64,000 nt of DNA. It comes from Colwellia sp. MB3u-41 (lineage in GTDB: Bacteria; Pseudomonadota; Gammaproteobacteria; Enterobacterales; Alteromonadaceae). Of this stretch, positions 54,412-64,000 are shown in pieces. Both the position numbers and the translations under genes were made by a program. The stretch lies in contig NZ_JACGUT010000074.1 of the NCBI RefSeq assembly GCF_014076845.1, positions 1 through 64,000 on the forward strand, written 5' to 3'. The stretch's first letter is position 1; every line of letters begins with the position of its first letter. The notes below the pieces were generated by a model that saw nothing but the letters and a program-made list of their open reading frames with translations, ran no database searches and was not told where the DNA came from.

Positions 54412-56304
54412 ATGTCGAAGATTATTGGTATAGATTTAGGTACAACAAATTCATGTTTAGCGGTTATGGAAGGGGGCGTTGCTAAAATTATTGAGAACGC
54501 AGAAGGTAGCCGCACAACGCCGTCAATTGTTGCTTATGCAAACGATGAAACATTAGCGGGCCAACCGGCAAAAAGACAAGCCGTTACTAACTCTAAAAAT
54601 ACCTTATTTGCGATTAAACGTTTAATTGGTCGTAAATTTGATGATAAAGAAGTACAAAAAGATATTAAGTTAGCCCCTTATAAAATTGTAAAAGCAGACA
54701 ATGGTGATGCTTGGGTTGAAGTTAATGGTAAAAAATTATCACCACAAGAAGTATCAGCGCAAATTTTACGTAAATTGAAAAAAGATGCTGAAGCCTATTT
54801 GGGTGAAACAGTAACCGAAGCGGTTATTACCGTACCCGCTTACTTTAATGATTCACAGCGCCAAGCAACAAAAGATGCCGGTAAAATTGCCGGACTTAAC
54901 GTAAAACGTATTATCAATGAACCAACGGCGGCGGCATTGGCCTACGGCGTTGATAAAAACAATAAAGCTGACCAAAAAGTGGTGGTTTATGATTTAGGTG
55001 GCGGTACCTTTGACATTTCAATTATTGAAATTTCTAATGTAGACGGCGAAAAACAATTTGAAGTGTTAGCAACCAACGGTGATACCTTTTTAGGAGGCGA
55101 AGACTTTGATTTACGCCTGATTAACTACCTTGCTGATGAATTTAAAAAAGAAAGCGGTATTGATATTCACCAAGACCCGTTAGCGTTACAACGTATTAAA
55201 GAAGCGGCTGAAAAAGCAAAAATAGAGTTATCATCAGCACTACAAACTGACGTGAACTTGCCGTATGTTACCGCTGATGCTAGTGGCCCTAAACATTTAA
55301 ATGTGCAAATTACCCGAGCAAAATTAGAGTCTTTGGTTGATGACTTAGTTAAAAAAACTATCGCTCCGTGTGGCCAAGCACTTAAAGATGCTGGCTTAAG
55401 TAAAGGTGATATTGACGAAATTATTTTGGTGGGTGGTCAATCACGTATGCCAAAAGTACAAGAAGCTGTTAAAACCTTCTTTGGTAAAGAGCCACGTAAA
55501 GATGTTAACCCAGATGAAGCCGTTGCTATTGGTGCAGCAATTCAAGCGGGTGTGTTATCAGGCACGGTCGGTGATGTGTTACTACTTGATGTAACGCCAT
55601 TGTCACTAGGTATTGAAACGTTAGGCGGTGTAATGACTAAGCTTATTGATAAAAATACCACGATACCAACACGTGCGTCTGAAACGTTCTCTACGGCTGA
55701 AGATAATCAAGCGGCGGTAACTGTGCATGTATTGCAAGGTCAGCGTGAAATGGCAACAGATAATAAATCGTTAGGTCAATTTAACTTAACTGATATTAAT
55801 CCAGGCCCTCGTGGCTCAGTACAAGTTGAAGTCACGTTTGATATTGATGCAGATGGTATTTTAAATGTCTCAGCGAAAGATAAAGCAACGGGTAAAGAGC
55901 AAAGCATTAAAATTACCGCATCAAGTGGTTTAACTGAAGATGAAGTTAATCGCATGGTCGATGAAGCTCACAAGCACGCAACGGAAGATAAGCAGAAACG
56001 TGAAGTAGTTGAACAACGCAACCAAGCAGATCAATTGATTCATACGGTGCAAGCGTCAATATCCAGCTTGAGTGAAGATCAGCAAACCGAGCTTAAAACA
56101 TTAATTGAGCAACTAAAAATGGCGGTTAATGGCAATGATAAAGCGGCGATAGCAATGCGACAAAAAGCATTACAAGAAGCGCATAGTAAAATAATGCAAG
56201 CTTCGCAAGCACAAACAGAGCAGCCTCACGGTGAAGCGGCTAATGACCGTACTAAAAACGAAGATGTTATTGATGCTGATTTTGAAGAAGTCAGTAATGG
56301 ATAA
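54412..56304 (+). CDS. dnaK: Molecular chaperone DnaK (orphan copy)
   Basis: 630 residues. Phosphate 1 motif [81 protein letters not shown], and a C-terminal [11 protein letters not shown] that ends like canonical DnaK. It lacks the usual dnaJ/grpE neighbours, so it is probably a second DnaK. The nearby CbpA-like J-protein and the shared operator suggest a dedicated pair. A strong terminator follows at 56370. Confidence 0.96.
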   Translation: MSKIIGIDLGTTNSCLAVMEGGVAKIIENAEGSRTTPSIVAYANDETLAGQPAKRQAVTNSKNTLFAIKRLIGRKFDDKEVQKDIKLAPYKIVKADNGDAWVEVNGKKLSPQEVSAQILRKLKKDAEAYLGETVTEAVITVPAYFNDSQRQATKDAGKIAGLNVKRIINEPTAAALAYGVDKNNKADQKVVVYDLGGGTFDISIIEISNVDGEKQFEVLATNGDTFLGGEDFDLRLINYLADEFKKESGIDIHQDPLALQRIKEAAEKAKIELSSALQTDVNLPYVTADASGPKHLNVQITRAKLESLVDDLVKKTIAPCGQALKDAGLSKGDIDEIILVGGQSRMPKVQEAVKTFFGKEPRKDVNPDEAVAIGAAIQAGVLSGTVGDVLLLDVTPLSLGIETLGGVMTKLIDKNTTIPTRASETFSTAEDNQAAVTVHVLQGQREMATDNKSLGQFNLTDINPGPRGSVQVEVTFDIDADGILNVSAKDKATGKEQSIKITASSGLTEDEVNRMVDEAHKHATEDKQKREVVEQRNQADQLIHTVQASISSLSEDQQTELKTLIEQLKMAVNGNDKAAIAMRQKALQEAHSKIMQASQAQTEQPHGEAANDRTKNEDVIDADFEEVSNG

Positions 56305-56369
56305 GCTGTAAATACTCACTGATAAGGTAAATGAGATACCACTTAATTTTAAAAAATTCGCATAAAATC

Positions 56370-56402
56370 AAAACCCCTAATATTAATTATTAGGGGTTTT
56401 TT
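56370..56402 (+). terminator. Strong intrinsic terminator of dnaK
   Basis: AAAACCCCTAATA and TATTAGGGGTTTT pair perfectly around TTAAT, followed by TTATT. It also faces the convergent YkgJ-like gene and may work both ways. Confidence 0.88.
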
Positions 56403-56421
56403 ATTGCTATAAGATCAGCGT

Positions 56422-56730
56422 TCAATTGTTTACAGAGGTATAGAGTTTTTCTGTTCTTTCGTCGATACATTCATATGAACCCATCTCAAACTCTCGACAA
56501 ACCCAAGGTCTGTTTTCATAGATAGAACACAATAATGTATCTCGATTGAGCGCTGAGCAGAGACCATCATCTAGACGTAACATTGATTCATGGCCATGGT
56601 CATCAATATAGATATGCCGATGAGGCACACCAGTATCAGAAATAATTCGAACTTCTAAGCTGCAGCAACATGCCTGACAATTTGCACAGGTGACTTGGGG
56701 AACGGGAATGTTTTTTACTTCAATGTTCAT
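56422..56730 (-). CDS. YkgJ-family cysteine cluster protein, second copy
   Basis: 102 residues: TCANCQACCCSLEVRI carries the C-x2-C-x2-CC pattern; LCSALNRDTLLCSIYENRPW and VCREFEMGSYECI hold the remaining family cysteines. Metal or cluster binding is expected. It is only distantly similar to 31712-32098. The ATG directly follows three copies of a heptamer (56731-56751) in place of a ribosome site. Confidence 0.87.
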   Translation of the reverse strand: MNIEVKNIPVPQVTCANCQACCCSLEVRIISDTGVPHRHIYIDDHGHESMLRLDDGLCSALNRDTLLCSIYENRPWVCREFEMGSYECIDERTEKLYTSVNN

Positions 56731-56751
56731 AATAAATAATAAATAATAAAT
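56731..56751. repeat. Tandem heptamer (AATAAAT x3)
   Basis: Three perfect copies of AATAAAT abut the start codon of the YkgJ-like gene (minus strand), occupying the place of its ribosome site. Length changes by slippage could affect translation of the gene, but this is a guess. Confidence 0.6.
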
Positions 56752-56880
56752 AACAATAAATTTAATAGTGCATAGGATACGCTAAACGCTTAAGGTTCTC
56801 GAGCGAATAGAGACTGAACCGTCTCATAATGGACAAAAAAGTGAGCAATAAAATATATCTATGAACGAACATAGCAAAAT

Positions 56881-57258
56881 TTAAAAATCAAAATGCTTAA
56901 AAAACACCTCATAAATAACTTTTTCAACTTCAGTTCCATAACAACGCGTATGTTTAAACTCTCCACCCTTTTCATAAACACTTGAGTTGTAAATAATATA
57001 TTTAACGTCATTTTTACCTTGCACCCTTGCGGGGTAATTCTTCAAAATATCAAAACGACTTAAACGCTTCATCATGTCAGATAAGCAGCTCTCGTCTATC
57101 TGAAACTCTGATACGTGATGACCTATATACTCATTTTTTTCATATCCTAGCACCTCAAGCTCACACTCATTGGCATAAACAATAATACCGTCTGGCGAGA
57201 CAGCATGAATACCTATTGATGAGTTATAAATAAAATCTTCTGGATTTTCAGTAAACAT
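56881..57258 (-). CDS. Single PAS domain protein
   Basis: 125 residues starting MFTENPEDFIYNSSIGIHAV; the ATG at 57258 has AGGTGA 5 bases upstream, whereas a longer frame to 57300 lacks one. The PAS core is SSIGIHAVSPDGIIVYANEC, ELEVLGYEKNEYIGHHVSEF, and VYEKGGEFKHTRCYGTEVEK. No output domain is present. It probably interacts with another signalling protein; the ligand is unknown. Confidence 0.85.
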   Translation of the reverse strand: MFTENPEDFIYNSSIGIHAVSPDGIIVYANECELEVLGYEKNEYIGHHVSEFQIDESCLSDMMKRLSRFDILKNYPARVQGKNDVKYIIYNSSVYEKGGEFKHTRCYGTEVEKVIYEVFFKHFDF

Positions 57259-57829
57259 AAAGTCACCTAACACCTGATAAAAGGTGTAAATAGTTAGCAA
57301 GTTCAGTGAAGGATAAAACCTATACCTTCAGTTCATCAATACTTAAGCGTAGTGCACGAAGCCCAAATCGACTAGTAGTGATGGCTTAACGCACTTTTTA
57401 TAGTACAGGCTTACATCCAGCAATTGCTACAACCGAGACAATAGACGATTTTCACTTTGCTTTCTTGTTACTTTACAGTAACTTTACAGTAACTTAGCAT
57501 GACATAATAGGGCGTAAGTAAAGTAATGTGAATTTTTCATTTATGACGATATTAACTTTGGTGGATAAGTCGCTATAAAAATAGAAGCTTCAAATCAGCT
57601 ATTATTTTGTCATATGACGTAGCGTTTAAAAAATTTTCACTAAGAACAGAGATTACCTTTGCTATAAAATCGTTAGCTATGCTGCATGAAGCCTAAAAAA
57701 CACCTCACTTTAATGCTAACCACGTTGCAGAATAGCCTGCACCAATGTCATTGCATTAAAAATTAAGCGTATTTATAACCTGTTAATAGTAAATATTGTC
57801 AGTCAGTTAACTATTTACAGATTAACAGT
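57259..57829. other. Long intergenic region with an 11-bp direct repeat
   Basis: 571 bases without a gene. At about 57467-57496 TTACTTTACAG, TAACTTTACAG and TAACTTAG form an 11-bp near-tandem repeat that is also locally palindromic (GTTAC-TTTACA-GTAAC). No RNA or terminator could be assigned. Confidence 0.5.
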
Positions 57830-58627
57830 CTAACCGGTCGCTAATTTTTTATAGAGTTGCACATAGTTGACCTCAAGACTTGCGGTGGTTTTCCATGTTT
57901 TAGTCACTAAACTATACGACATGCCCATTTCTGTTATCAACTGCATACCCGCCATTGAAGCCATATTATTCAATTCAACAGGGGTTACAAAGTCACGCCA
58001 ACGGTGCGTACCAATAGGTAAATAACGCATTATATATTCGGCGCCAACAATCCCAACCAGGTAAGATTTACACGTACGATTGAGTGTCGCCATAATGACA
58101 CAGCCATTGAAATTACATAATTGACTACATTCTTTTACCAAATTTTTCTTATTCGGGACATGCTCTATAACTTCAGCATTAATGACAACATCGTAACGGT
58201 TCTGGTCGTTTGTGCTCGTGTGGTGCGCATGCTCATGACGATATTCAATATCAAGCTGAGATTTCAGCGCATGACGCTTCGCAACTTCAATACTCATCTC
58301 ACTCACATCGATGCCTACTACGCTAGCACCTGCTTTTGCCAAAGGCTCACAAACCAAGCCTCCACCACAACCCACATCTAAAATATGTAAGCCTTGCAGT
58401 GGCGCATCGTTTTTGGGATCTCGGTCGTAGAATAAGCATATTTGCGCTATAAAATACTCGACACGAGCGCGATTAAATTCAAGTGCGGTCTTGTACTTAC
58501 CATTTGGATCCCACCAACTCTCTGCCAATTTATCAAATTTGGCTATTTCTGCAGGACTAAAATTCCCAACAGAAGTGCGTTCAGTGCTATCATTTGGAAT
58601 CGAGTTAAGCTTACTTTTGTCTAGCAT
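57830..58627 (-). CDS. ubiG: Ubiquinone O-methyltransferase UbiG
   Basis: 265 residues (E. coli 240). EIAKFDKLAESWWDPNGKYK is the UbiG-specific opening; motif I is HILDVGCGGGLVCEPLAKAG; NAEVIEHVPNKKNLVKEC and MATLNRTCKSYLVGIVGAEY, LPIGTHRWRDFVTP follow as in the family. It performs both O-methylations of ubiquinone synthesis. An N-terminal extension of about 20 residues is unique to this protein. It is divergent from the DUF2237 gene. Confidence 0.95.
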   Translation of the reverse strand: MLDKSKLNSIPNDSTERTSVGNFSPAEIAKFDKLAESWWDPNGKYKTALEFNRARVEYFIAQICLFYDRDPKNDAPLQGLHILDVGCGGGLVCEPLAKAGASVVGIDVSEMSIEVAKRHALKSQLDIEYRHEHAHHTSTNDQNRYDVVINAEVIEHVPNKKNLVKECSQLCNFNGCVIMATLNRTCKSYLVGIVGAEYIMRYLPIGTHRWRDFVTPVELNNMASMAGMQLITEMGMSYSLVTKTWKTTASLEVNYVQLYKKLATG

Positions 58628-58674
58628 AGTAGGTCTTCCATTTCATTTAACGTTCATTAATACGAGGCACCTTC

Positions 58675-59037
58675 ATGGATAATCAATTCAATGTATTAGG
58701 TACAAATTTACAGTTATGTTGTAGTAATACGGGCTATACCCGAAAAGGGTTTTGTTATGTACCAGAATCAGACTTTGGCAACCACAGTGTTTGTGCAATT
58801 ATGACTGATGAATTCCTGCAATTATCAAAAGCACAAGGCAATGATTTAATCACTCCTAACCCTATGTATGACTTTCCAGGCTTAAAAGCCGGTGATAAAT
58901 GGTGCTTATGTGCTGTTCGATGGTATCAGGCGATTGCCGCTAATGCTGCTCCTCCTATTGTGCTTGAGGCAACCAACCAAAAAGCTTTGGCTGTGGTGTC
59001 TTTAGATATTTTAAAAGCCCATGAGTATAAAGGTTAA
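58675..59037 (+). CDS. DUF2237 family protein
   Basis: 120 residues: VLGTNLQLCCSNTGYTRKGF, ESDFGNHSVCAIMTDEFLQL, GDKWCLCAVRWYQA and PPIVLEATNQKAL are the DUF2237 hallmarks, with conserved cysteines (CxxN, CxC). Family proteins are small and widely conserved, of unknown function. Close to ubiG but divergent. A separate promoter is likely in the 47-bp gap. Confidence 0.93.
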   Translation: MDNQFNVLGTNLQLCCSNTGYTRKGFCYVPESDFGNHSVCAIMTDEFLQLSKAQGNDLITPNPMYDFPGLKAGDKWCLCAVRWYQAIAANAAPPIVLEATNQKALAVVSLDILKAHEYKG

Positions 59038-59238
59038 TAATAGTACAGAGCGAACCAAACAGTCACATTAATTAGGCCTATCGATTGCCTTAGTGAATTG
59101 TTAACTTACTCGGCAGTCGTTTGACGTTTAACAAATTATGCTAAGTTCAATAAATTCAGCAAATTCAAGTTATAATGTTACGATTAACAGCTAATTATCG
59201 TCTAGACTTAGTTAATACACAGTAAGGATTTGAGCATT

Positions 59239-60432
59239 ATGATAAGTGCCGGGCTGCACCCTAAAGAAACACAACGTATTGATGAGTTACTTCGCTACGA
59301 AGTATTGGATACTGAAGACGAGAAAGCACTCGATGAACTGACTCAGTTAGCGAGTGCAATTTGTGGCACATCTATCTCACTTATCTCGCTTATAGATAAA
59401 GACCGTCAGTGGTTTAAATCTCGCGTAGGACTTAATGCACCTGAGACACCAAGAGAAATAGCTTTTTGTTCGCATGCGATTTTACAAGACCAAATATTTG
59501 AAATACCTGATACCTTAGAAGATAAACGCTTTATTGATAACCCACTTGTAACTGGTGCACCCGATATTCGCTTTTATGCGGGCGCGCCACTTGTCAGTAC
59601 AAATGGTTTGCCTATAGGTACTTTGTGCGTTATTGATACTGCTCCTAAAAAACTAGATGAAAAACAGCAATTAGCATTAACCACATTGGCTAAACAAGTG
59701 GTTAGTCAACTGGAACTGAGGCTTCGTAATCGCCAGCTATTGCGCATGCAAAAAGATCAAGAAAAAATATTTGCTGTAATGTCTCATGATTTACGGTCCC
59801 CTTTTAACGGGATTTTGGGGCTATCAAAAATTCTCCATCAAAACGCTGACACACTTGAGCCTGAGCTTATCGCTGAAATGGCAAACGGTATTTTAGAGTC
59901 ATCTCTGACTTTCTATCAATTATTAGACGAAATTTTACAATGGTCACGAAATCAATTAGGTGCGATTCATGTTGAGTTAAAAGCGACTGCTTTAAACCCG
60001 CTGATAACAGAAACGCTCGATTTAATGAAAGAGAACTTTATCCTAAAAAAACTTACTATTAAACACGAAAAAAATGAAGATACACAGGCTATGGCAGATG
60101 TTAATTTAACTAAAACTATTCTTCGTAATTTACTGGCAAACGCAATCAAATACACGCCAGAGCAAGGTAATATACATATAAAAACACAAACTATTAAGGG
60201 TGAAGTTCAACTGATCATTACGGATACGGGACAAGGTATTCCACTTGATATACAAAGCGGGTTATTTAGTGAGAGTGTCGCGAGCAACCATGGTACTCAA
60301 GGAGAATTAGGTCACGGTTTAGGGTTAAGTTTATGTGGTGATTTTGCCCGTAAACAACAAGGCTACTTATCATTAGACAAAGAGTATAAAGACGGCGCTA
60401 AATTAATACTCAATTTCCCTCGTATTTCTTAA
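59239..60432 (+). CDS. GAF domain sensor histidine kinase
   Basis: About 397 residues. The GAF domain (LASAICGTSISLISLIDKDR, FCSHAILQDQIFEIPDTLED, FYAGAPLVSTNGLPIGTLCV) occupies about 20-165. HisKA has His183 in FAVMSHDLRSPFNGILGLSK. HATPase_c shows N box NLLANAIKYTPEQG, G1 DTGQGIPLD and G2 LGHGLGLSLC. It has no membrane part, so it senses a cytoplasmic signal. No response regulator is adjacent. Start at ATG 59239; a TTG nine bases upstream is less likely given the AAGGA spacing. Confidence 0.93.
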   Translation: MISAGLHPKETQRIDELLRYEVLDTEDEKALDELTQLASAICGTSISLISLIDKDRQWFKSRVGLNAPETPREIAFCSHAILQDQIFEIPDTLEDKRFIDNPLVTGAPDIRFYAGAPLVSTNGLPIGTLCVIDTAPKKLDEKQQLALTTLAKQVVSQLELRLRNRQLLRMQKDQEKIFAVMSHDLRSPFNGILGLSKILHQNADTLEPELIAEMANGILESSLTFYQLLDEILQWSRNQLGAIHVELKATALNPLITETLDLMKENFILKKLTIKHEKNEDTQAMADVNLTKTILRNLLANAIKYTPEQGNIHIKTQTIKGEVQLIITDTGQGIPLDIQSGLFSESVASNHGTQGELGHGLGLSLCGDFARKQQGYLSLDKEYKDGAKLILNFPRIS

Positions 60433-60543
60433 TGATAAGAATAGAAATAGCTCGAGGTTTATTATTGTGAGCCCTTTTCTCTGGCTAAGTTACCTTCCGC
60501 TACAAAGAAGGTTCAACAACAAATCAACCGTAAACCAACGCCA

Positions 60544-61119
60544 ATGATTAATCCGTTAATTATTCCGATATTGGGATATTTAAGACAACAGAATAGTTCA
60601 TGTTCGTTGCTTGATTTGGTCACACTTTGTCATCAGGACTTTTTATTGCTTATTGGTAAGGATGTCGACCATCAGGTTGTTATTTTCCAAAAGAATTTTT
60701 TTGTAATGAATGCGCTTTATCAAATTCAACGAGACATTCAAACCGAGGGGTTTATACTCACAATTCTTCCGTTAGCAATCTCTATGGGGCCAAATTCCAC
60801 TGATAGTGCTAATGCCTTGACCACCCGCGATACTGAACTCGCCAGCTACTATTTAGACTGGTCTAATTTGAATAACATCACCGTTGAAGAAGTCGAAACA
60901 CTTTTTTCAAGTTTTTGGCAAAGGTATCGTGAGATAGATAAGGTTGATGCTGCTCTGATGACCTTAGGGCTAGATAAAGACGTGAATTGGTCTAAGATAC
61001 GTAAAGCTTACCGTAAAAAAATCACCCTTAGTCACCCTGATAAAGGTGGATGCGCAGAAGACTTTATTGAAATCCGCACAGCCTATGAAGTGTTAAGTTT
61101 TAGTTATCGTGGAACTTAA
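60544..61119 (+). CDS. DNAJ-related protein with C-terminal J-domain
   Basis: 191 residues. The N-terminal DNAJ-related domain (about 1-90: MINPLIIPILGYLRQQNSSC, FQKNFFVMNALYQIQRDI, GFILTILPLAISM) is followed by a C-terminal J-domain (VDAALMTLGLDKDVNWSKI, KITLSHPDKGGCAEDFIEIR, AYEVL) with HPD intact. J-domain at the C-terminus is typical of this family. It may recruit a DnaK to a specific client. It is convergent with the hybrid histidine kinase gene. Confidence 0.92.
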   Translation: MINPLIIPILGYLRQQNSSCSLLDLVTLCHQDFLLLIGKDVDHQVVIFQKNFFVMNALYQIQRDIQTEGFILTILPLAISMGPNSTDSANALTTRDTELASYYLDWSNLNNITVEEVETLFSSFWQRYREIDKVDAALMTLGLDKDVNWSKIRKAYRKKITLSHPDKGGCAEDFIEIRTAYEVLSFSYRGT

Positions 61120-61163
61120 CGCTAAAAAAGCAGAAAGTAACATTGTACAAGCTTCTCATCTGG

Positions 61164-64000
61164 TTAAGTGATAGAAGATTCATGCTCAGATAACCAACGC
61201 GTTAATGCCTCTTGGAGCTTACTTGGGTTTACTGGTTTAGAAATAAAGTCGTCCATGCCTGCAGCTAAACATTTCTCTCTATCTCCTTGCATTGAATTTG
61301 CGGTCATCGCAATGATGGGAATTTTTCGGTTAAGTACATTCGATTGGGGAAGGCGAATTCGTTGAGTGGCTTCATAACCATCCATTACTGGCATTTGACA
61401 ATCCATAAGCACTAAATCAAAAGGTAAATGGTTTAAAGAGCTGAGTGCTTCTTCGCCATTCGCAGCCAAGTCAACTTGTACCCCAAACTTTTTCAACAAG
61501 CCTTGAGCGACTTTTTGATTAACAGCATTATCCTCGACTACCAGCACTCTTGCCTTGAATTGAGGAAGTTTGCGTGCACTGTGAGCCGTGACTAATGATT
61601 GTTCAGGGGAATTAACATCTGCTATTGTCATTAAGGTATTGTAAAGAACAGACTGATCAATAGGTTTATTAAGATATCCGTTAAAACCTGCTGTTTTTAG
61701 CTTTTCAGCATCACCGCGTTGACCTTGTGAAGTAAGCATCATTAAACAGGTATTTGCAAAAAGGCGACTGCCATCTTTAATTTTCGCCGCTAATTGAAAG
61801 CCATCCATTTCAGGCATTTGCATGTCAAGAATGGCAATATGATAAGGGTACCCTTGTATCGCAGCTTCCGCTAAATTCTCTAAAGCTTTATGGCCATTAT
61901 CTACCAAGGTATGCTCCACCTGCCACTTAGTGAGCAGTAATCCTAATAACGTTCGGTTTGTTAAGTTATCATCAACCACAAGTATTTTTTTATTCTGCAA
62001 ATTGTTATAAAATTTCTTTGGTGGCGTATTTTTGGCATTCGCTATATTGAGTGTAAACCAAAATATTGAACCTTCACTTTCAACACTTTTCATCCCTATT
62101 TCACCGTCCATCAATTCAACTAATTGTTTACTTATCGATAGCCCTAATCCGGTACCTCCATATTTACGGGTAGTTGAACCGTCAGCTTGGCTGAAACGTT
62201 CAAAAAGTTTATTTTTCTGCTGTTTAGTAAGACCAATTCCACTATCAGATATCTCAAAGAGAAGTGTTGTACGTTGCTCTGTTTGCTCTTGCACTTTGCA
62301 ATAAACAGACACCTCACCTTGTTCAGTAAATTTAATCGCATTACCAACAAGATTATTAAGTATTTGTCGGATACGTCCAGAGTCTGCAATAAAAGATTGA
62401 GTAGGTATGATATTAGCAGGAAAAATAAGTTCTAACCCTTTATCATGAGCCTGAAAAGCAAGACTACTAGCAAGTTCATGCAGCAATAATTCTAAATCAA
62501 ACTCAAGGGGTTCAAGCGCTAACATACCTGCTTCAACTTTAGAATAATCAAGAATATCGTTAATAACCCCTAGCAGCGATTCAGCACTGCTTTTTACTGT
62601 TTTCGCAAAATCTTGCTGCTCTTGATTTAATGGGGTATCAAGTAAGAGATTAATCATACCGATTACACCATTCATTGGCGTACGTATTTCGTGGCTCATA
62701 TTCGCTAAAAAATTAGTTTTCGATTCGTTGGCAACATCAGCTTGTTTTTTCGCTTGGGCTAGGCGAATAATCGTTTCTTTTTGATGGGTAATATCAGTAC
62801 TAATATAGGTGTTACCATTGAATTTATTATAGTTATCGTAAAGTGGCACAATAGTCGTGTCTAACCAATAAAGTTGATCTCCTTTGGCTTTAATCCGCAC
62901 TTCATCGTGCCAAAACGCACCATTAGAAACTGCCAAGTAAATGTTGAGCCAATAATCTTTTGACTGATTTTTTGCATTTAAAATACGATGATTTTCACCA
63001 ATAAGTTCTTCACGCCGATAGCCACTGATCGCACAAAACTTATCATTAGCGTAGGTAATAACACCTTTCGTATCGGTGACAAAAACAAGGGAATGCTCAT
63101 CCATTGCGTTTTTTTGCACCGCCAAATCTTTTTGCGCTAAAATGCGCTTCCCCTCATTTTCAACCCGCGCATCAATTTCTGTTTTGAGCCTTTTGTTCAT
63201 GCGGAAAAATATTAAAATAATCAAAATCAACAATGATATTATCGGTAGAGCCCAAAAAAGAATAGTGGATAACTTTGTCCCTGATTGTACGTGAACCGAC
63301 AGCCAATTATTCGCAATAGCAGAACGTTTTTTTTCATTCATAGCGGCAAAAGTTTTATTTAAAATAGGAATAAGGGGTTCAAGTCCTTTTCGAACAGCCA
63401 TTGATAATTCAAGTGTATAAGGAGTGAATGAAGTGATAATCAGGTCATTAATTTTATTTTTGTTTATTTCATAATTAATCGCAGCAATTGAATCAACAAA
63501 AGCATCGATTTCACCAGACTGTAACTTTTTAAGTCCATCTTCAACCGAAATAACGTCAACTATATTTATATTGGGATAATCTCGAGTAATAAGTTCGTTA
63601 TAAACATAGCCTTCAATTAGGCCAAGCCTTCTGTGGCGTAGCGATGATAAACTTTCAGCATAAAAAGCATTCTTTTTACTGACAATGACCAATGAAATTT
63701 CAAAATAGGGTTCCGTAAAACGAATATACTCTGCTCGTTCTTTTGTATAAAAAATGGCAGACATAACATCAATATTACCACGTTTAAATTCCTCAAACGC
63801 TTCGCCCCAACTACCGCCTAACCTAAGTGTTAAATTTATTCCGAGTTGTTGTTTAGCATACTGCATGTAATCAGCTGAAATACCACTATGAACGCCCTGT
63901 TGATCGTTAAATTCAAACGGTGGAAATGCGGAGTCTGTCCCCAAACTAAATGAATTATTTTGTGATAACCATTGTTTTTCACTTTCTGTTAAATGAGGAT
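61164..64000 (-). CDS. Hybrid sensor histidine kinase, 5' end outside the window
   Basis: The frame is open to the window edge; the part visible from 63944 alone is 926 residues, and the frame upstream still reads LTESEKQWLSQNNSFSL, typical of the region before a binding domain. Domains in order: SBP_bac_3 periplasmic sensor (LGTDSAFPPFEF, DAFVDSIAAINYE), a transmembrane segment (ILFWALPIISLLILIILIFF), PAS (VFVTDTKGVITYANDKFCAI), HisKA (FLANMSHEIRTPMNGVIGM), HATPase (NLVGNAIKFTEQGEV, GLGLSISKQLVELM), REC1 (ILVVDDNLTNRTLL, Asp in AILDMQMPEMDG), REC2 (VLVVEDNAVNQKVA, Asp in LVLMDCQMPVMDG). Ligand is unknown. Confidence 0.94.
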   Translation of the reverse strand, partial: PHLTESEKQWLSQNNSFSLGTDSAFPPFEFNDQQGVHSGISADYMQYAKQQLGINLTLRLGGSWGEAFEEFKRGNIDVMSAIFYTKERAEYIRFTEPYFEISLVIVSKKNAFYAESLSSLRHRRLGLIEGYVYNELITRDYPNINIVDVISVEDGLKKLQSGEIDAFVDSIAAINYEINKNKINDLIITSFTPYTLELSMAVRKGLEPLIPILNKTFAAMNEKKRSAIANNWLSVHVQSGTKLSTILFWALPIISLLILIILIFFRMNKRLKTEIDARVENEGKRILAQKDLAVQKNAMDEHSLVFVTDTKGVITYANDKFCAISGYRREELIGENHRILNAKNQSKDYWLNIYLAVSNGAFWHDEVRIKAKGDQLYWLDTTIVPLYDNYNKFNGNTYISTDITHQKETIIRLAQAKKQADVANESKTNFLANMSHEIRTPMNGVIGMINLLLDTPLNQEQQDFAKTVKSSAESLLGVINDILDYSKVEAGMLALEPLEFDLELLLHELASSLAFQAHDKGLELIFPANIIPTQSFIADSGRIRQILNNLVGNAIKFTEQGEVSVYCKVQEQTEQRTTLLFEISDSGIGLTKQQKNKLFERFSQADGSTTRKYGGTGLGLSISKQLVELMDGEIGMKSVESEGSIFWFTLNIANAKNTPPKKFYNNLQNKKILVVDDNLTNRTLLGLLLTKWQVEHTLVDNGHKALENLAEAAIQGYPYHIAILDMQMPEMDGFQLAAKIKDGSRLFANTCLMMLTSQGQRGDAEKLKTAGFNGYLNKPIDQSVLYNTLMTIADVNSPEQSLVTAHSARKLPQFKARVLVVEDNAVNQKVAQGLLKKFGVQVDLAANGEEALSSLNHLPFDLVLMDCQMPVMDGYEATQRIRLPQSNVLNRKIPIIAMTANSMQGDREKCLAAGMDDFISKPVNPSKLQEALTRWLSEHESSIT

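Noticed and set aside
57467-57496. Possible CRISPR or iteron array (repeated TTACTTTACAG)
   Set aside because: Only two to three 11-bp units without spacers, and no cas or rep genes in the window.
58085-58105. TGTCG-N6-TGACA inside ubiG
   Set aside because: One mismatch to the motif and inside a coding region; probably chance.

Overview
The window looks like chromosome of an AT-rich marine gammaproteobacterium of the Alteromonadales, most likely Colwelliaceae (Colwellia or Thalassotalea-like). This is inferred from the tig-clpP-clpX-lon-hupB-ppiD block, the glpK, minCDE, zapA, ubiG, folD and ybiT homologues, a PEP-CTERM protein, and an S46 peptidase. No phage, plasmid, transposase or CRISPR array was seen.

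Layout. 1-4.3 kb is a gene graveyard: one intact secreted fasciclin gene lies among a broken alpha/beta hydrolase, a broken membrane protein and a rimK pseudogene with two stops and three frameshifts. 4.3-9.8 kb holds radical SAM, crotonase, DUF3465, small membrane proteins and a divergent LysR/LysE pair. 10.2-12.2 kb is an MFS transporter with a long C-terminal domain built on a 15-residue repeat. 13.3-18.7 kb holds an SDR, a VF530 protein, a DJ-1-like protein, a BMT5-like methyltransferase carrying a eukaryote-style C2H2 finger, glpK and a small methyltransferase. A partial tandem duplication sits at the glpK/methyltransferase junction. 18.8-27.5 kb is the protein quality-control block (ppiD, hupB, lon with a sigma32 promoter, clpX, clpP, tig). 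27.9-28.4 kb is a four-tRNA operon (Pro-Arg-His-Pro) with a clear sigma70 promoter. 28.7-48 kb holds folD, peroxidases, rhlE, ybiT, signalling fusions (CheX-REC, AraC-HDOD), several peptidases and a DsbB/DsbA-like pair. 48-50.5 kb is minE-minD-minC plus zapA and its coiled-coil neighbour. 51-56.4 kb is a chaperone module. 56.4-64 kb holds ubiG, DUF2237, two histidine kinases (one running off the window) and a DNAJ-related protein.

The most interesting system is at 51.2-54.4 kb. A CbpA-like J-protein gene, an orphan dnaK and a divergent Crp/Fnr-family regulator lie close together. Both chaperone genes carry the same 16-bp dyad, TGTCA-N6-TGACA. In both it is followed, after exactly 21 bp, by a -10-like hexamer (TATAAT or TATTAT). 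That puts the dyad centre at -41.5, the classical class II activator position of CRP/FNR. The regulator's recognition helix reads R-Q-K where CRP has R-E-R, consistent with a TGTCA rather than TGTGA half-site. I infer a DnaK/J-protein regulon run by this regulator rather than by sigma32.

Other items worth a look: the 15-residue repeat on the MFS protein, the BMT5-like enzyme with its zinc finger, a single-stop PEP-CTERM gene, a single-stop COG2388 acetyltransferase gene, a 58-bp palindromic element, and an 11-codon leader ORF overlapping a metallopeptidase start.
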